In this document: positions 35,465 through 44,409 of the stretch, one piece after another
Layout of the letters: the number at the start of each line of letters is the position of its first letter
Position numbering within the stretch: position 1 is the stretch's first letter
DNA from: Lobosporangium transversale
Lineage: Eukaryota > Mortierellomycota > Mortierellomycetes > Mortierellales > Mortierellaceae
Length of the DNA: 64,000 nucleotides
Assembly: GCF_002105155.1 (NCBI RefSeq)
Contig: NW_019029037.1
Span: 62,001 to 126,000 of the forward strand
Direction of reading: 5' to 3'
Translations under genes and position numbers: made by a program
The notes under the pieces: model-generated
Seen by the model: the letters and a program-made list of their open reading frames with translations, nothing else
What the model was told of the DNA's origin: nothing
Databases searched by the model: none

Positions 35465-35537
35465 AGGTCTCGCCGAGACTCGAACTCGGATTGCAAGATT
35501 CAGAGTCTTGATTGCTAACCAATTACAACACGAAACC
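35465..35537 (-). tRNA. tRNA-Gln (anticodon CTG), copy 2
   Basis: The same 73-base cloverleaf as copy 1 at 19565-19637, identical throughout, on the same strand and followed by a T-run on the transcribed strand. It lies about 180 bases left of the LINE's upstream poly(A) tract. Confidence 0.93.
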
Positions 35538-35684
35538 TTCCTTGCCGGAGGCATTGGATTTAATACTAGATAAATTATCTACAGTCACGTGAGCTAACTC
35601 ACATGATACTAAGAGCAATCAAAATTTGATAAAGTAGGTGATCGAACTCAAAGCTTCCAGACTACAACGACCTTTTCAGCTATC

Positions 35685-35713
<29 letters not shown>
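35685..35713. repeat. 29-nt poly(A) tract at the LINE 5' boundary
   Basis: Reads ...CAGCTATC, 29 A, GGCAAAAAACTC. The LINE's own tail is also 29 A, preceded by GTTATC and followed by GGC. This upstream tract may be the tail of an earlier retroinsertion or part of the target duplication. Confidence 0.7.
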
Positions 35714-35717
<4 letters not shown>

Positions 35718-35833
35718 AAAAACTCTTCTCCGATCCATCAAGTCGGACGCTACATTAACACTGCCCCTCTCTTAACACCCCTTACACACCCTACGTTAGC
35801 GCACAAGAGTGCAAAAGTATTTATCAACCCAAG

Positions 35834-37630
35834 ATGTCTGGGGCTGAAAAAATTCAACTCCATCATCGACAAGATGATGGAGAATCAAGCAGAATGAACA
35901 ATTTCAAAAAACAAAAACTTCCCCTTGACGGCCAAGACGCGCAAAAACCAAGCCAAAGTATTGGGGCTACCACCCCAATTGCAATGAATTCCACTCAACG
36001 CTGTTCTTATAATCCCAAAAAGGGACTAAAACAAATGCAAGTTGATCAAGAGCGCGCTGCTACCGAGACAGCAATTGACGAAGACGACGAAGAAATGGAT
36101 GACGAAACAGAGTGGATCGAAGTTCAAAGAACTAAGGAAAGGTTTTTCGTGGCCACGGCTCCTGTGGATCTGATCTATGGCGACACCTACGCTATGAAAA
36201 GAGATGAACTCCAGCAGATCCTCATTCACCAAGGCATCCACTGCACGGAGGGACCAACCCGTATCAAGAATAAGGACGGACAAAAAGTTTTTCGCGTCGC
36301 CGTTGAAACGCTGGGTGACCTAGAGAACCTGCTGGAACTCACTCACCATAAAGAAGACGAAGAAAACGGAACATCTTCGGAGCAGCCTATCTTCACCAGA
36401 GTCGATCAGGACCAACGCATCACAGAACAGGATAGATCAGTTGAAATTTACGGTCTTCATCCCAGGACTGATGATTTCAGGATCAAATCAGCGATGGCTC
36501 AGTTTGGCGAAGTGGAAAAAATTGTAACTCGTCCATGCAAAAATGGTATCAAAATTGTGGCAAGAGTTCTCTTTAGACAAGAGGAGAGTGTAAAGAAAAT
36601 CCAAGCGGAAAAGAAAAAGTGGGTTTTCGTTGGTAGAGATCTTGCTCGTTTAAGTACAATTGGAAAGGAGAAAGTAGTGTGGGAACTGCGTTATGTCGCA
36701 AAGCTGTCTCAACTCCCTATGGGAACAACGCCTTTGGACTTGAAAGAGATCCTGGGCGAAAATAAGGCTGAGTTTTTAATTATCCCAAGGATTTTCTCGA
36801 AAGAGGGTAAATACACAAAGACGTTACGTGAAGCATTCGTTTATTTCTCATCAGAAGCAGACATGGTTAGCTGCATGGAGATTTCCATTAAAGTAGGTGG
36901 GAAAGAAACTATGTGGGGAGATAAAGAAGACAAAAGATGTAGAGAGTGCGGTGAACTAGGCCATATTCAAAGGGTGTGCACAATTTACATTGAAAGAATG
37001 AAGACTAAGGCCCACATCCAGGCAGTGAAAGAGTACCAAAGAGGTGGAGCGCTTAAGGTCACGGCTAACCGTACATTTGCACAGATCATTGGAAGTAGCA
37101 GCCAAAATGGAGAACAGACACAGAGACAAAGCGAATTGCAAAATGGACCGCAAAATGGACCGCAAAATGGACTGCAGAATGGACAAAACAGCGGACCACA
37201 ACAAAATAAGCAACAACAGCCTGGACAGCAGCATAATGGACAAAATAAAGCTATGCAAAATGTATTGGAAAAGAAGATTGGACAGCTTCAAGAGACTATC
37301 GTTAGAATGCAACAGGAGCAATTACAGCTTGCGCAGACCAATCAGATGTTGATGTCTATAGTGATTCAAATGCTCTCAAAGAATATGGGCATCACTGTCC
37401 CTAAGGAACAGCTAATGGCAGTCGGTCTGAGCGCAGACACAAGTCGCAGCGCGATGAAGTCAAAGAAAGGCCAGAACTCCAGTGGACTAGCTATCCCAGA
37501 CACGAACGAGACTTTGGCCGCTATTATGGCGCTAATGGGCCCACCCAGGGCTGCTGAAAAAACAGTACCATTGCCATCAAAGCCTGTAGTGATAATTGGA
37601 CAATCCTCAAAACCTTCCTTAAATGAGTAA
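35834..37630 (+). CDS. LINE ORF1: nucleic-acid-binding protein with RRM-like fold and CCHC zinc knuckle
   Basis: 598 aa, no intron. The N-terminus is hydrophilic with an acidic block near residue 85 (DEDDEEMDDETEW). Residues about 200-250 (VEIYGLHPRTDDFRIKSAM, then FGEVEKIV) look like an RNA-recognition motif. A single gag-type zinc knuckle C-x2-C-x4-H-x4-C (CRECGELGHIQRVC) sits near residue 370-383. A short NGPQ repeat at 437-452 is encoded by four 12-base tandem units at 37139-37182. A Gln-rich probable coiled coil follows (KKIGQLQETIVRMQQEQLQL). ORF1 proteins coat the element RNA and help form the retrotransposition particle. It ends in an 8-nt overlap with ORF2, suggesting re-initiation or coupled translation. 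Confidence 0.9.
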   Translation: MSGAEKIQLHHRQDDGESSRMNNFKKQKLPLDGQDAQKPSQSIGATTPIAMNSTQRCSYNPKKGLKQMQVDQERAATETAIDEDDEEMDDETEWIEVQRTKERFFVATAPVDLIYGDTYAMKRDELQQILIHQGIHCTEGPTRIKNKDGQKVFRVAVETLGDLENLLELTHHKEDEENGTSSEQPIFTRVDQDQRITEQDRSVEIYGLHPRTDDFRIKSAMAQFGEVEKIVTRPCKNGIKIVARVLFRQEESVKKIQAEKKKWVFVGRDLARLSTIGKEKVVWELRYVAKLSQLPMGTTPLDLKEILGENKAEFLIIPRIFSKEGKYTKTLREAFVYFSSEADMVSCMEISIKVGGKETMWGDKEDKRCRECGELGHIQRVCTIYIERMKTKAHIQAVKEYQRGGALKVTANRTFAQIIGSSSQNGEQTQRQSELQNGPQNGPQNGLQNGQNSGPQQNKQQQPGQQHNGQNKAMQNVLEKKIGQLQETIVRMQQEQLQLAQTNQMLMSIVIQMLSKNMGITVPKEQLMAVGLSADTSRSAMKSKKGQNSSGLAIPDTNETLAAIMALMGPPRAAEKTVPLPSKPVVIIGQSSKPSLNE

Positions 37631-40600
37631 TACGCCTAACATAGTAACATGTAGGACAGTAAATAGAGATGGAAAGAATGATAGATTGAAGTTAGGAACC
37701 TTCAATACACAGGGAATTTTAACAGCTGGAAAATTGGAAACACTTTGTCATTGGGGAGAGTCAGAAGAGTATGATGTTATTGCGTTACAAGAGACAAATA
37801 TGAATCATGGTGCGAAAATAGCAGCAGACTATATAAAACAAGAAAGTTATAAATTTTGGTGGTTAACAGGTGAGGAAGGGAAAACGCGAGGTACGGGAGT
37901 CGGCCTCATTATCCACAAGTGGCTATGGGTACATGCTGGGAGAATATCCTCATGTGGAAGCAGAGGGCAGTCTAGAGATTTTAATTTCAAAGGACAATTA
38001 AAGCTTCGGGTGATTAATTGTTATGTACCCAGTGAAGATAGAACGAATCGTGAAAAGGAAAAGCAGCGCAGAGAATTAAGCGAGTGGCTCAAAGGAGAAT
38101 GTATTAGTGCAAGAGCAGAACGCAGGGAGGTAATTATTATGGGAGATTTCAATGGGGTATGCAATCCCAGGATTGACAGAAAAAACTGCACAAGGACCAG
38201 CACCAATCCAGAAACCGATATCCTAAAATGGCTACAAACAGAGCAATTCTACGACACCTACAGGGCGTTACACCCAACAACACAAGACTTTACATGCCAA
38301 GGTGTCAGCCGAATTGACATGATCTTTACAGATAGCTTGTTGGTGGGCAAGCTTGTGTATGTTGATCACAGTTCGGTTGATGGAGTCTCGTCGGACCATA
38401 AAATGGTGACGGCCAATATCACAATCCAAGCACTCATCCACAAGGCAGATCCTCTTAAGTACAAGAAACCCAAAGGCTTCCGCTTTCAATTTCGAGACAT
38501 TAACAAGACACAGTGGGATGATTTTGAAAATGCCTTAAACATGGCTCTCGACGATCAGGAGAAAATGAGGAATCTTGGACTCAAATATGAGAACCAAAAT
38601 GAAGGCAGAATAACTCCAGAAGAATTAGAGAAGGTAAAGGTGGAACAAGCGTGGCGCTGGTACTCAAAAACAGTGCTTCGCTGTGCAAAAGCGACCCTAC
38701 CAGGTAAAACAGTAGGTAGATCAGGGGTGAAACCTCAAGCAGAACTCTCGATCTTACACTTAGTGCGGGACCTAAGCAAGATCAAGCAAGCAACGGTGGC
38801 AATTAGACGGAGAAGACGAACCGATCTAGAGGATAGTGCAAGAGAATATCTAGAGGCGGAGCGGATCAAATTCAACAACCACGCGAAATGGATGAGGGAA
38901 GAAACGGAAAGAGGAATGGAGGATCTAGGCGAGGTGCCTGGGTGGAACGCAGATGAAGAAGAATGGGAGACATGGAGCAAGGGTATCAAGAAAAGATGGG
39001 TACAGGCAATATCGGAGATGCAGACAGAGAGGCGTTTAGAAAAAGCATCGAAGATGACAGAGTGGATTGAACAGAGATGCGGACAGCTGCTTACGGCGAC
39101 AGGTCGGATGATTGATAAGTTGTTAGGTAGAGGACATGGAAGAGTCATACTGGACAGGATTCAAGTACAGGAGGACGGTGACACTTTCAACATTCTTGAG
39201 CCAGAAGGTATTAAAAGGCACGTCAGAGAATGGTTTCAAAAGTGGCACGGTCCCAGGCCTGCAAAACCTCTGGAACAAGGAACACGCTGGGAAAGACAAT
39301 ACGCACCACACGAAAGGATCAAGGAAGAATGGTATGATGGGCTCATGAGCCCACCTTCATGGGAGGAATTTATGGTAGTGATCCAAGAGACACCAAAGAA
39401 CAAAGCACCAGGAGTATCAGGCACCACGAACGATTTATTTCAACATCAAGGCCAAGTCGGACATAACATTCTTTTCCAGATTGTTGGTGCCACAATAGTC
39501 CAAGAAACAATACCAAAGGATTGGAAAACTGGACTATTGTATTGCATCCCAAAGGCAGCAGAATGGTCAGGAAGCATGGCGGAAGTCAGGCCGATTGCGC
39601 TTCTAGAACATGCAAGAAAAATCATGTTCACAGTTCTAACCAATAGACTTAGTGAAATGATGCGGCGTCATAACATCTTGCGGGGGCCTAACTTTTCTGT
39701 CTTAAAAGGAACGACGACAAAGGACCCAATTCATATCCTCCAAGCAGCAATGGAAGATGCTAGAGAGTTTCGCAAGGAGCAATGGATAGTGTTCCAAGAT
39801 ATGAAAAGGTGTTTTGATTCGGTCAATTGTGCTTCCGATGGTATGTTGTCCAGAGGACTACGTCGCTTACGAGTTCCAGAGGCATTTATCAGGTTGTGTG
39901 AGAACATCGCTGTTACCAAGGTCAATAGAGTTATTACAGAATACGGGCTTACGAAAGAGTACCGCCCAGAATGCGGTCTGGATCAAGGAGGCGTAGAGTG
40001 CCCTTTACTCTGGCGAATAGCTTATGATCCACTACTATGTGAAGTTATGGACCACATGAAGGGATACAGAATAGAGGGCCCTCCAGATACACCTCAGCTC
40101 GCATGTCTGGCTTTTGTGGACGACACGACATGGATATCTGACTCCAAGCAACATGTACAGGATATACTAGATGTCGCCACGTCCTTTTTTGTTCTTAACG
40201 GGGTCGAAATCAATGCGAAAAAGACGCAGGTGCTAACACTAAACAGCAAGCTCAACGATAACAGTAATCTCCATTTTGGTACACCGGCAGAAGAAATCCG
40301 CCCGCTGGGCAAAGATGACCCTGTCCGGATACTAGGTGTCTGGGTAACAGCCAGAGGGTCGGTGAAGACAACAGAGAACATTGTAGAAAGAGAAGTCACG
40401 TCAATGTGTAGTATTCTCTCCTCAAAAGCAGTAACCGACAAACAGACAGCATATCTCATCAATAACGTCCTCATACCCAAGGTGCTTTATAGGATTTCGG
40501 CACAGATACTTCCCCCTTCTTTTGTGAGACGAATGACAGGTAAGTATATGAAGCTATGTAAGAGCAAAGCACGTATGCCGTCAACCACACCCAACAGCAT

Positions 40601-43600
40601 AATGCATCACCCTAGATTCTATGCAATTAAAAACTTAGAAGACGCACAGACAGAGGAGCAGATATCAACCCTGTTCCTACGCCTAAATGACAATGGGTTG
40701 ATGGGACGTATCTGTAGAGCACGTCTCATTGCCCTCCAGAAGCGCCTTAGGACGAGCAAGCTCCCAACTGCAGAGCCACACAAAATAAAAGCATACAAAC
40801 ACAACTTCGCATCAAGCGTCTGTAAACTAATGGCCGATCGACAAGTGAAGTTTGACTTGCAACTAGCAAACGATTTTGGGCTCCCTGGAAATGCTCTCAA
40901 TATAGCAGACATGCTTCATGGCATTGTGGATGACCAGCCTGTGCGGGAATTAGCAGCAAGAGGAATATATTATGCTGAGCAAACTCTAGACGAGGATTCG
41001 TCACTCAAATCCTGGAATGAGGTACGTACGAAAAGGAGAGACCCAAAGGCATCTCCAGCATGGTTCCACAATGTTCAAAATGCCCTTCATGAGTCCCTTT
41101 ACACACACAACTTTATCGAAGTATGGTGTAGAGACAAAAAGAACATTCTTCAGAGACTAGACGAAGAGGAAGAGAGAGATTTAAGGGAGCTCCAACAGCT
41201 AAATGAGGCTGAAAACAATGAGAGAGCAGATGAACTACTCACAGAAGACAATATGTTGGAGGAGCAGCCCACTGAGGATGATGAGGATGATGACGTTGGA
41301 TATATAAGTTACCTCAGTGACGTGGAAGAAGACCCCAGAGAGCCACTTGATCCCCTAAGTGTAGAACAGCGGGAGGAAAGAGAAAGAAGAGCACAGTGTT
41401 ACATACAAGAGGGTATGCAGGAGTATGAAGGATACACTGAGTCTGATCGCGAACTCCAAAAAGAATACTTGCGAGAAAATTTTGAAAAAAGAGAGCGTTT
41501 GAGAGAAAAAGAGCGCGAAGCTAACGAGAGGCATAGGCTGTGGAAAGATCCTCAAGGAAGGAAAATGTTACAATTTCGCGACCGTTTGGAAAGAGGGAAG
41601 AGGGAGCAATGGTTGCTAAGAAAAATAGAGCAAGAGAGGAAAAAAGAAGAGGTGGAGAGAAGGAGAGTGTGGCGACGTGAACAGTGGGTGCAAGCCAAGC
41701 AAGAAGCCGCACACTCGAAGGCTATCGAAAGAGCTCGCCGTCAAGAACGCCTACGGTTACAGGCTAGGTTTCAAAGGCTCGATGAACAAGGAAGAAGAGA
41801 ACAGCGACGACGAGCGGCTTTCAACCGAGCAAGACGTAGAGCACAAGAGCGAAACAAGATACGTGGACGCCATGAACTCGATGAACAAGCTCTCGATAGG
41901 AGGCTCAGGACGAAAGCGCAAGAAGAGATGGACTCCTCAAGAACAAGGAATAATAAAATCCCAGAGGGTCATCATCGGTGGTTTGGCTCCTCTGAGTGCC
42001 TAGGTGTAGAGATCCCACAGGTTGACATGGACAATATACTGCGTCAAAGAGAGAAACTATCAACGATGAGTCAGCTAACACTTTACTCCGATGGGTCCCT
42101 TGAAGAGGCAGGAAGAAGGGCGGCGCGGATGGCTTTCGGGGTGGTGGCTCAGATAGGCCCAGAAAGCTTCTCAAATGTAGTTTCAGGTAGAGTCGATGGG
42201 TATGCTTCATCCACCAAGGCAGAGCTAGTAGGACTGTACGCAGCCATTCTAGTCAGTCCCCGTAACGTTCCAACGACTGTCTACATAGACAACATGGCGG
42301 TAGTGGTTCAGTTCAAGGACCTTGCTCAAAAGCGAGAAGCAAGCACTGAACGGCAGCGATTGCGATCCAAGTACGCAGTGTGGTGGGCAGCCATTTCGAG
42401 AGCGCTCTTTAAGCAGGGCGGGAAGGTAACTGTGAAATGGGTCAAGGGCCATGCTGGGAATAGAGGCAATATAAGGGCAGACCAAGCCGCCAAAGATGCT
42501 CATTTTAGCGAAATGTGGACAATCAAAGTACTGGAACACAACGATCTGCGCTGCCACGCTATTTTCGAGAACGAGGTGGTGGAGGATGATCTTAGACACC
42601 TGCTAAAACTCCAATCAGCAGTGAGAACACATTACTTGTGGGCGTCTCAGAACAGAGTCAGGAATTATATTGCAGACTGGCGAGAAGTAGAATGGAAAGC
42701 AAGCCTGCATATTCTTCACGATGGCAACACGCCTAGAGGCCTCTTCACCAGCCCAGCAGATTGTCACAAGAGAGCGCACAGAATAAAGAAGGTCCATGGT
42801 ATGCTTCCTACACTCACTTATATGAGGCAGTGGCGACCGGACCTGTATGAGACTGACATCTGCAGGATGTGTGAACAGGAGCAGGAGGACATAGAACACC
42901 TCTGGCGATGTCCCATGACACTGGACGAGCAATTGAAAGGTTGGAAGCAGGCCATAGAACTCATCACGAAGGATGGCAAAAGAGCATTAGTGAAGGAGAA
43001 GAAACTCTGGGAAGACAAACAAGGGAAAACACAGGAGCCAAACCTGAATAAAGGAGGCCCCTCGTTTACACCTGTAGCCGACAACGTGATTTGGGGCTCT
43101 TTGGAAGCGATGTTCAAGGGCGTCAGAGAGATTCGACATGCGAGCACTCTGTTTGGTGAGGAAGATGTGGATATGGGACGGAGGAACGAGGGTGAGGATG
43201 CCCACTGGACTGTCCAAGACTTGTACCACGGTTTGGTGCCGAAGGAACTGATACAAAAATGGAAGACGATCTTCAGAACCACAGCATCGATCTCAAGGTA
43301 CATTGTTTGCCGCTTTGTCAAGTCAATCGAGGAACTCGGCAGGACTGAAATCTGGAACAGACGCTGCAAAGTCACCGTCAACTGGGAAAGAGAAAATGGT
43401 ATCACCTCTGTGAGCAAACGCGCCAGGGGACGCAACTGTGTTGGGAGGCACAGACGTAGCAGAGGTGAATTCTTTGGCTCTCACCAGGGACAACGACGAA
43501 CAGCAGATGTGAAGGCGATCAGGACTGAGGCAGACCGGCGAGTGGTGGCAAGCTACCGGCAGCAGGTGGAATTGGCGATTATGGAGCGCCTGGAAAGCTG

Positions 43601-43631
43601 TAAATTTTTGATGATTGAGGACAGCGGCTAA
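37623..43631 (+). CDS. LINE ORF2: endonuclease, reverse transcriptase, RNase H polyprotein
   Basis: 2002 aa in one uninterrupted frame. An exonuclease-endonuclease-phosphatase domain occupies about residues 20-265: GTFNTQG, LQETN, MGDFNG near 173 and a terminal SSDHKMV near 257. Reverse transcriptase spans about 590-900: KNKAPGVSG, IPKAAEW, RPIALLEHARKI, FQDMKRCFDSV and the catalytic box AFVDDTTW near 831 (FVDD instead of the usual FADD). A long, charged Glu/Arg-rich segment (about 1180-1450) is probably coiled coil. RNase H lies about 1485-1625: LYSDGS, STKAELVGLYAAI, VYIDNMAV and KGHAGNRGN followed by ADQAAKDA. A C-x2-C-x7-H-x4-C zinc motif (CRMCEQEQEDIEHLWRC) sits near 1745. It nicks target DNA and primes cDNA synthesis. 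All catalytic motifs look intact. Confidence 0.92.
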   Translation: MSNTPNIVTCRTVNRDGKNDRLKLGTFNTQGILTAGKLETLCHWGESEEYDVIALQETNMNHGAKIAADYIKQESYKFWWLTGEEGKTRGTGVGLIIHKWLWVHAGRISSCGSRGQSRDFNFKGQLKLRVINCYVPSEDRTNREKEKQRRELSEWLKGECISARAERREVIIMGDFNGVCNPRIDRKNCTRTSTNPETDILKWLQTEQFYDTYRALHPTTQDFTCQGVSRIDMIFTDSLLVGKLVYVDHSSVDGVSSDHKMVTANITIQALIHKADPLKYKKPKGFRFQFRDINKTQWDDFENALNMALDDQEKMRNLGLKYENQNEGRITPEELEKVKVEQAWRWYSKTVLRCAKATLPGKTVGRSGVKPQAELSILHLVRDLSKIKQATVAIRRRRRTDLEDSAREYLEAERIKFNNHAKWMREETERGMEDLGEVPGWNADEEEWETWSKGIKKRWVQAISEMQTERRLEKASKMTEWIEQRCGQLLTATGRMIDKLLGRGHGRVILDRIQVQEDGDTFNILEPEGIKRHVREWFQKWHGPRPAKPLEQGTRWERQYAPHERIKEEWYDGLMSPPSWEEFMVVIQETPKNKAPGVSGTTNDLFQHQGQVGHNILFQIVGATIVQETIPKDWKTGLLYCIPKAAEWSGSMAEVRPIALLEHARKIMFTVLTNRLSEMMRRHNILRGPNFSVLKGTTTKDPIHILQAAMEDAREFRKEQWIVFQDMKRCFDSVNCASDGMLSRGLRRLRVPEAFIRLCENIAVTKVNRVITEYGLTKEYRPECGLDQGGVECPLLWRIAYDPLLCEVMDHMKGYRIEGPPDTPQLACLAFVDDTTWISDSKQHVQDILDVATSFFVLNGVEINAKKTQVLTLNSKLNDNSNLHFGTPAEEIRPLGKDDPVRILGVWVTARGSVKTTENIVEREVTSMCSILSSKAVTDKQTAYLINNVLIPKVLYRISAQILPPSFVRRMTGKYMKLCKSKARMPSTTPNSIMHHPRFYAIKNLEDAQTEEQISTLFLRLNDNGLMGRICRARLIALQKRLRTSKLPTAEPHKIKAYKHNFASSVCKLMADRQVKFDLQLANDFGLPGNALNIADMLHGIVDDQPVRELAARGIYYAEQTLDEDSSLKSWNEVRTKRRDPKASPAWFHNVQNALHESLYTHNFIEVWCRDKKNILQRLDEEEERDLRELQQLNEAENNERADELLTEDNMLEEQPTEDDEDDDVGYISYLSDVEEDPREPLDPLSVEQREERERRAQCYIQEGMQEYEGYTESDRELQKEYLRENFEKRERLREKEREANERHRLWKDPQGRKMLQFRDRLERGKREQWLLRKIEQERKKEEVERRRVWRREQWVQAKQEAAHSKAIERARRQERLRLQARFQRLDEQGRREQRRRAAFNRARRRAQERNKIRGRHELDEQALDRRLRTKAQEEMDSSRTRNNKIPEGHHRWFGSSECLGVEIPQVDMDNILRQREKLSTMSQLTLYSDGSLEEAGRRAARMAFGVVAQIGPESFSNVVSGRVDGYASSTKAELVGLYAAILVSPRNVPTTVYIDNMAVVVQFKDLAQKREASTERQRLRSKYAVWWAAISRALFKQGGKVTVKWVKGHAGNRGNIRADQAAKDAHFSEMWTIKVLEHNDLRCHAIFENEVVEDDLRHLLKLQSAVRTHYLWASQNRVRNYIADWREVEWKASLHILHDGNTPRGLFTSPADCHKRAHRIKKVHGMLPTLTYMRQWRPDLYETDICRMCEQEQEDIEHLWRCPMTLDEQLKGWKQAIELITKDGKRALVKEKKLWEDKQGKTQEPNLNKGGPSFTPVADNVIWGSLEAMFKGVREIRHASTLFGEEDVDMGRRNEGEDAHWTVQDLYHGLVPKELIQKWKTIFRTTASISRYIVCRFVKSIEELGRTEIWNRRCKVTVNWERENGITSVSKRARGRNCVGRHRRSRGEFFGSHQGQRRTADVKAIRTEADRRVVASYRQQVELAIMERLESCKFLMIEDSG

Positions 43632-43876
43632 AGGATGACCTTCGCGCACAACAGGCCAAGTAGGGAGTAGAGCCGTGCCACAGGTCCTCTGGGACCAAGG
43701 AAGTCTACTCAATGCTGACGTGGTTTATGAACAGGATGTAGTACTGTGGCAGTATAACGATGCGGCTTCGGCCGATTATTGGATACCGCTTTATTTGCGA
43801 CCCCAGTAATGGGGCAACCCATTTATAGAGCTAACATCAAAATAAATCCTACATGACCTCGTGGGTCCTTGTTATC

Positions 43877-43908
<32 letters not shown>

Positions 43909-43923
43909 TTCCAGACTAACAAC

Positions 43924-44409
43924 TGAAGGTTTTCGGCTCAATTCCCTGCGAAAGGGCAAGTTTACTACTCCAAAATTGAGCCAATACCTCGAGGGAAGAA
44001 GTTGGGTGATGGGGCTTGCTCTATGGTCTAGAGGTGATGAGTCTCACGGAATGCGCGTGGAACGACCTCGAAAGAACGACCGAACGCTAGGCGAAACAGA
44101 CATTAACCTCCATCATCCATGTTAGTTTTATAGTTCACGCCCTTGCTTTGAAATGTGCGATAGAGAATGCTAAAAAATAGAAGTATATATTGTTCTTTTG
44201 TGTATTCAGTTGCAATGTACTAAAAAAGAAGACCTAAGCGTGGAACGAAGCCCTATAGGGCCAATAGTGAAGGAGACTATCGTTTCTCGCTATGGATATC
44301 AATAGATTAGAAGCACCAACCAAGAAAATACCAGGCAAATAAGCTATTATTATTTTACTAATTCTATTTTTTTTTTTTTTTTTTTTTGTTCTTGTGCTTC
44401 TATTCCACT
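43924..44409. other. Region right of the LINE with tRNA-like fragments
   Basis: Contains TATGGTCTAGAGGTGATGAG near 44022-44041, which resembles an A-box of a tRNA gene, and GGCTCAATTCCCTG near 43936, which resembles a T-arm. I cannot fold either into a complete tRNA. A 17-20 nt poly(T) run immediately precedes the next gene. Confidence 0.3.

Larger units (their letters stand above)
35714..43905 (+). mobile_element. Apparently full-length non-LTR retrotransposon (LINE, Tad/I-like with RNase H)
   Basis: An element of about 8.2 kb. It has a ~120-bp 5' leader, ORF1 (35834-37630), ORF2 (37623-43631), a ~245-bp 3' untranslated region and a 29-nt poly(A) tail. Both frames are open with no stops or frameshifts. 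AP-endonuclease, reverse transcriptase, RNase H and a C-terminal zinc knuckle occur in the order expected of the Tad1/I superfamily known in fungi. GCTTCCAGACTA[A]CAAC occurs left (35653-35668) and right (43907-43923) of the element and could be an imperfect target duplication. Its intactness suggests recent activity. Two other traces of the same family lie at 20686 and 23290. Confidence 0.88.

Noticed and set aside
44010-44095. A possible tRNA gene starting near TATGGTCTAGAGG
   Set aside because: No matching acceptor stem or complete T-arm could be folded.
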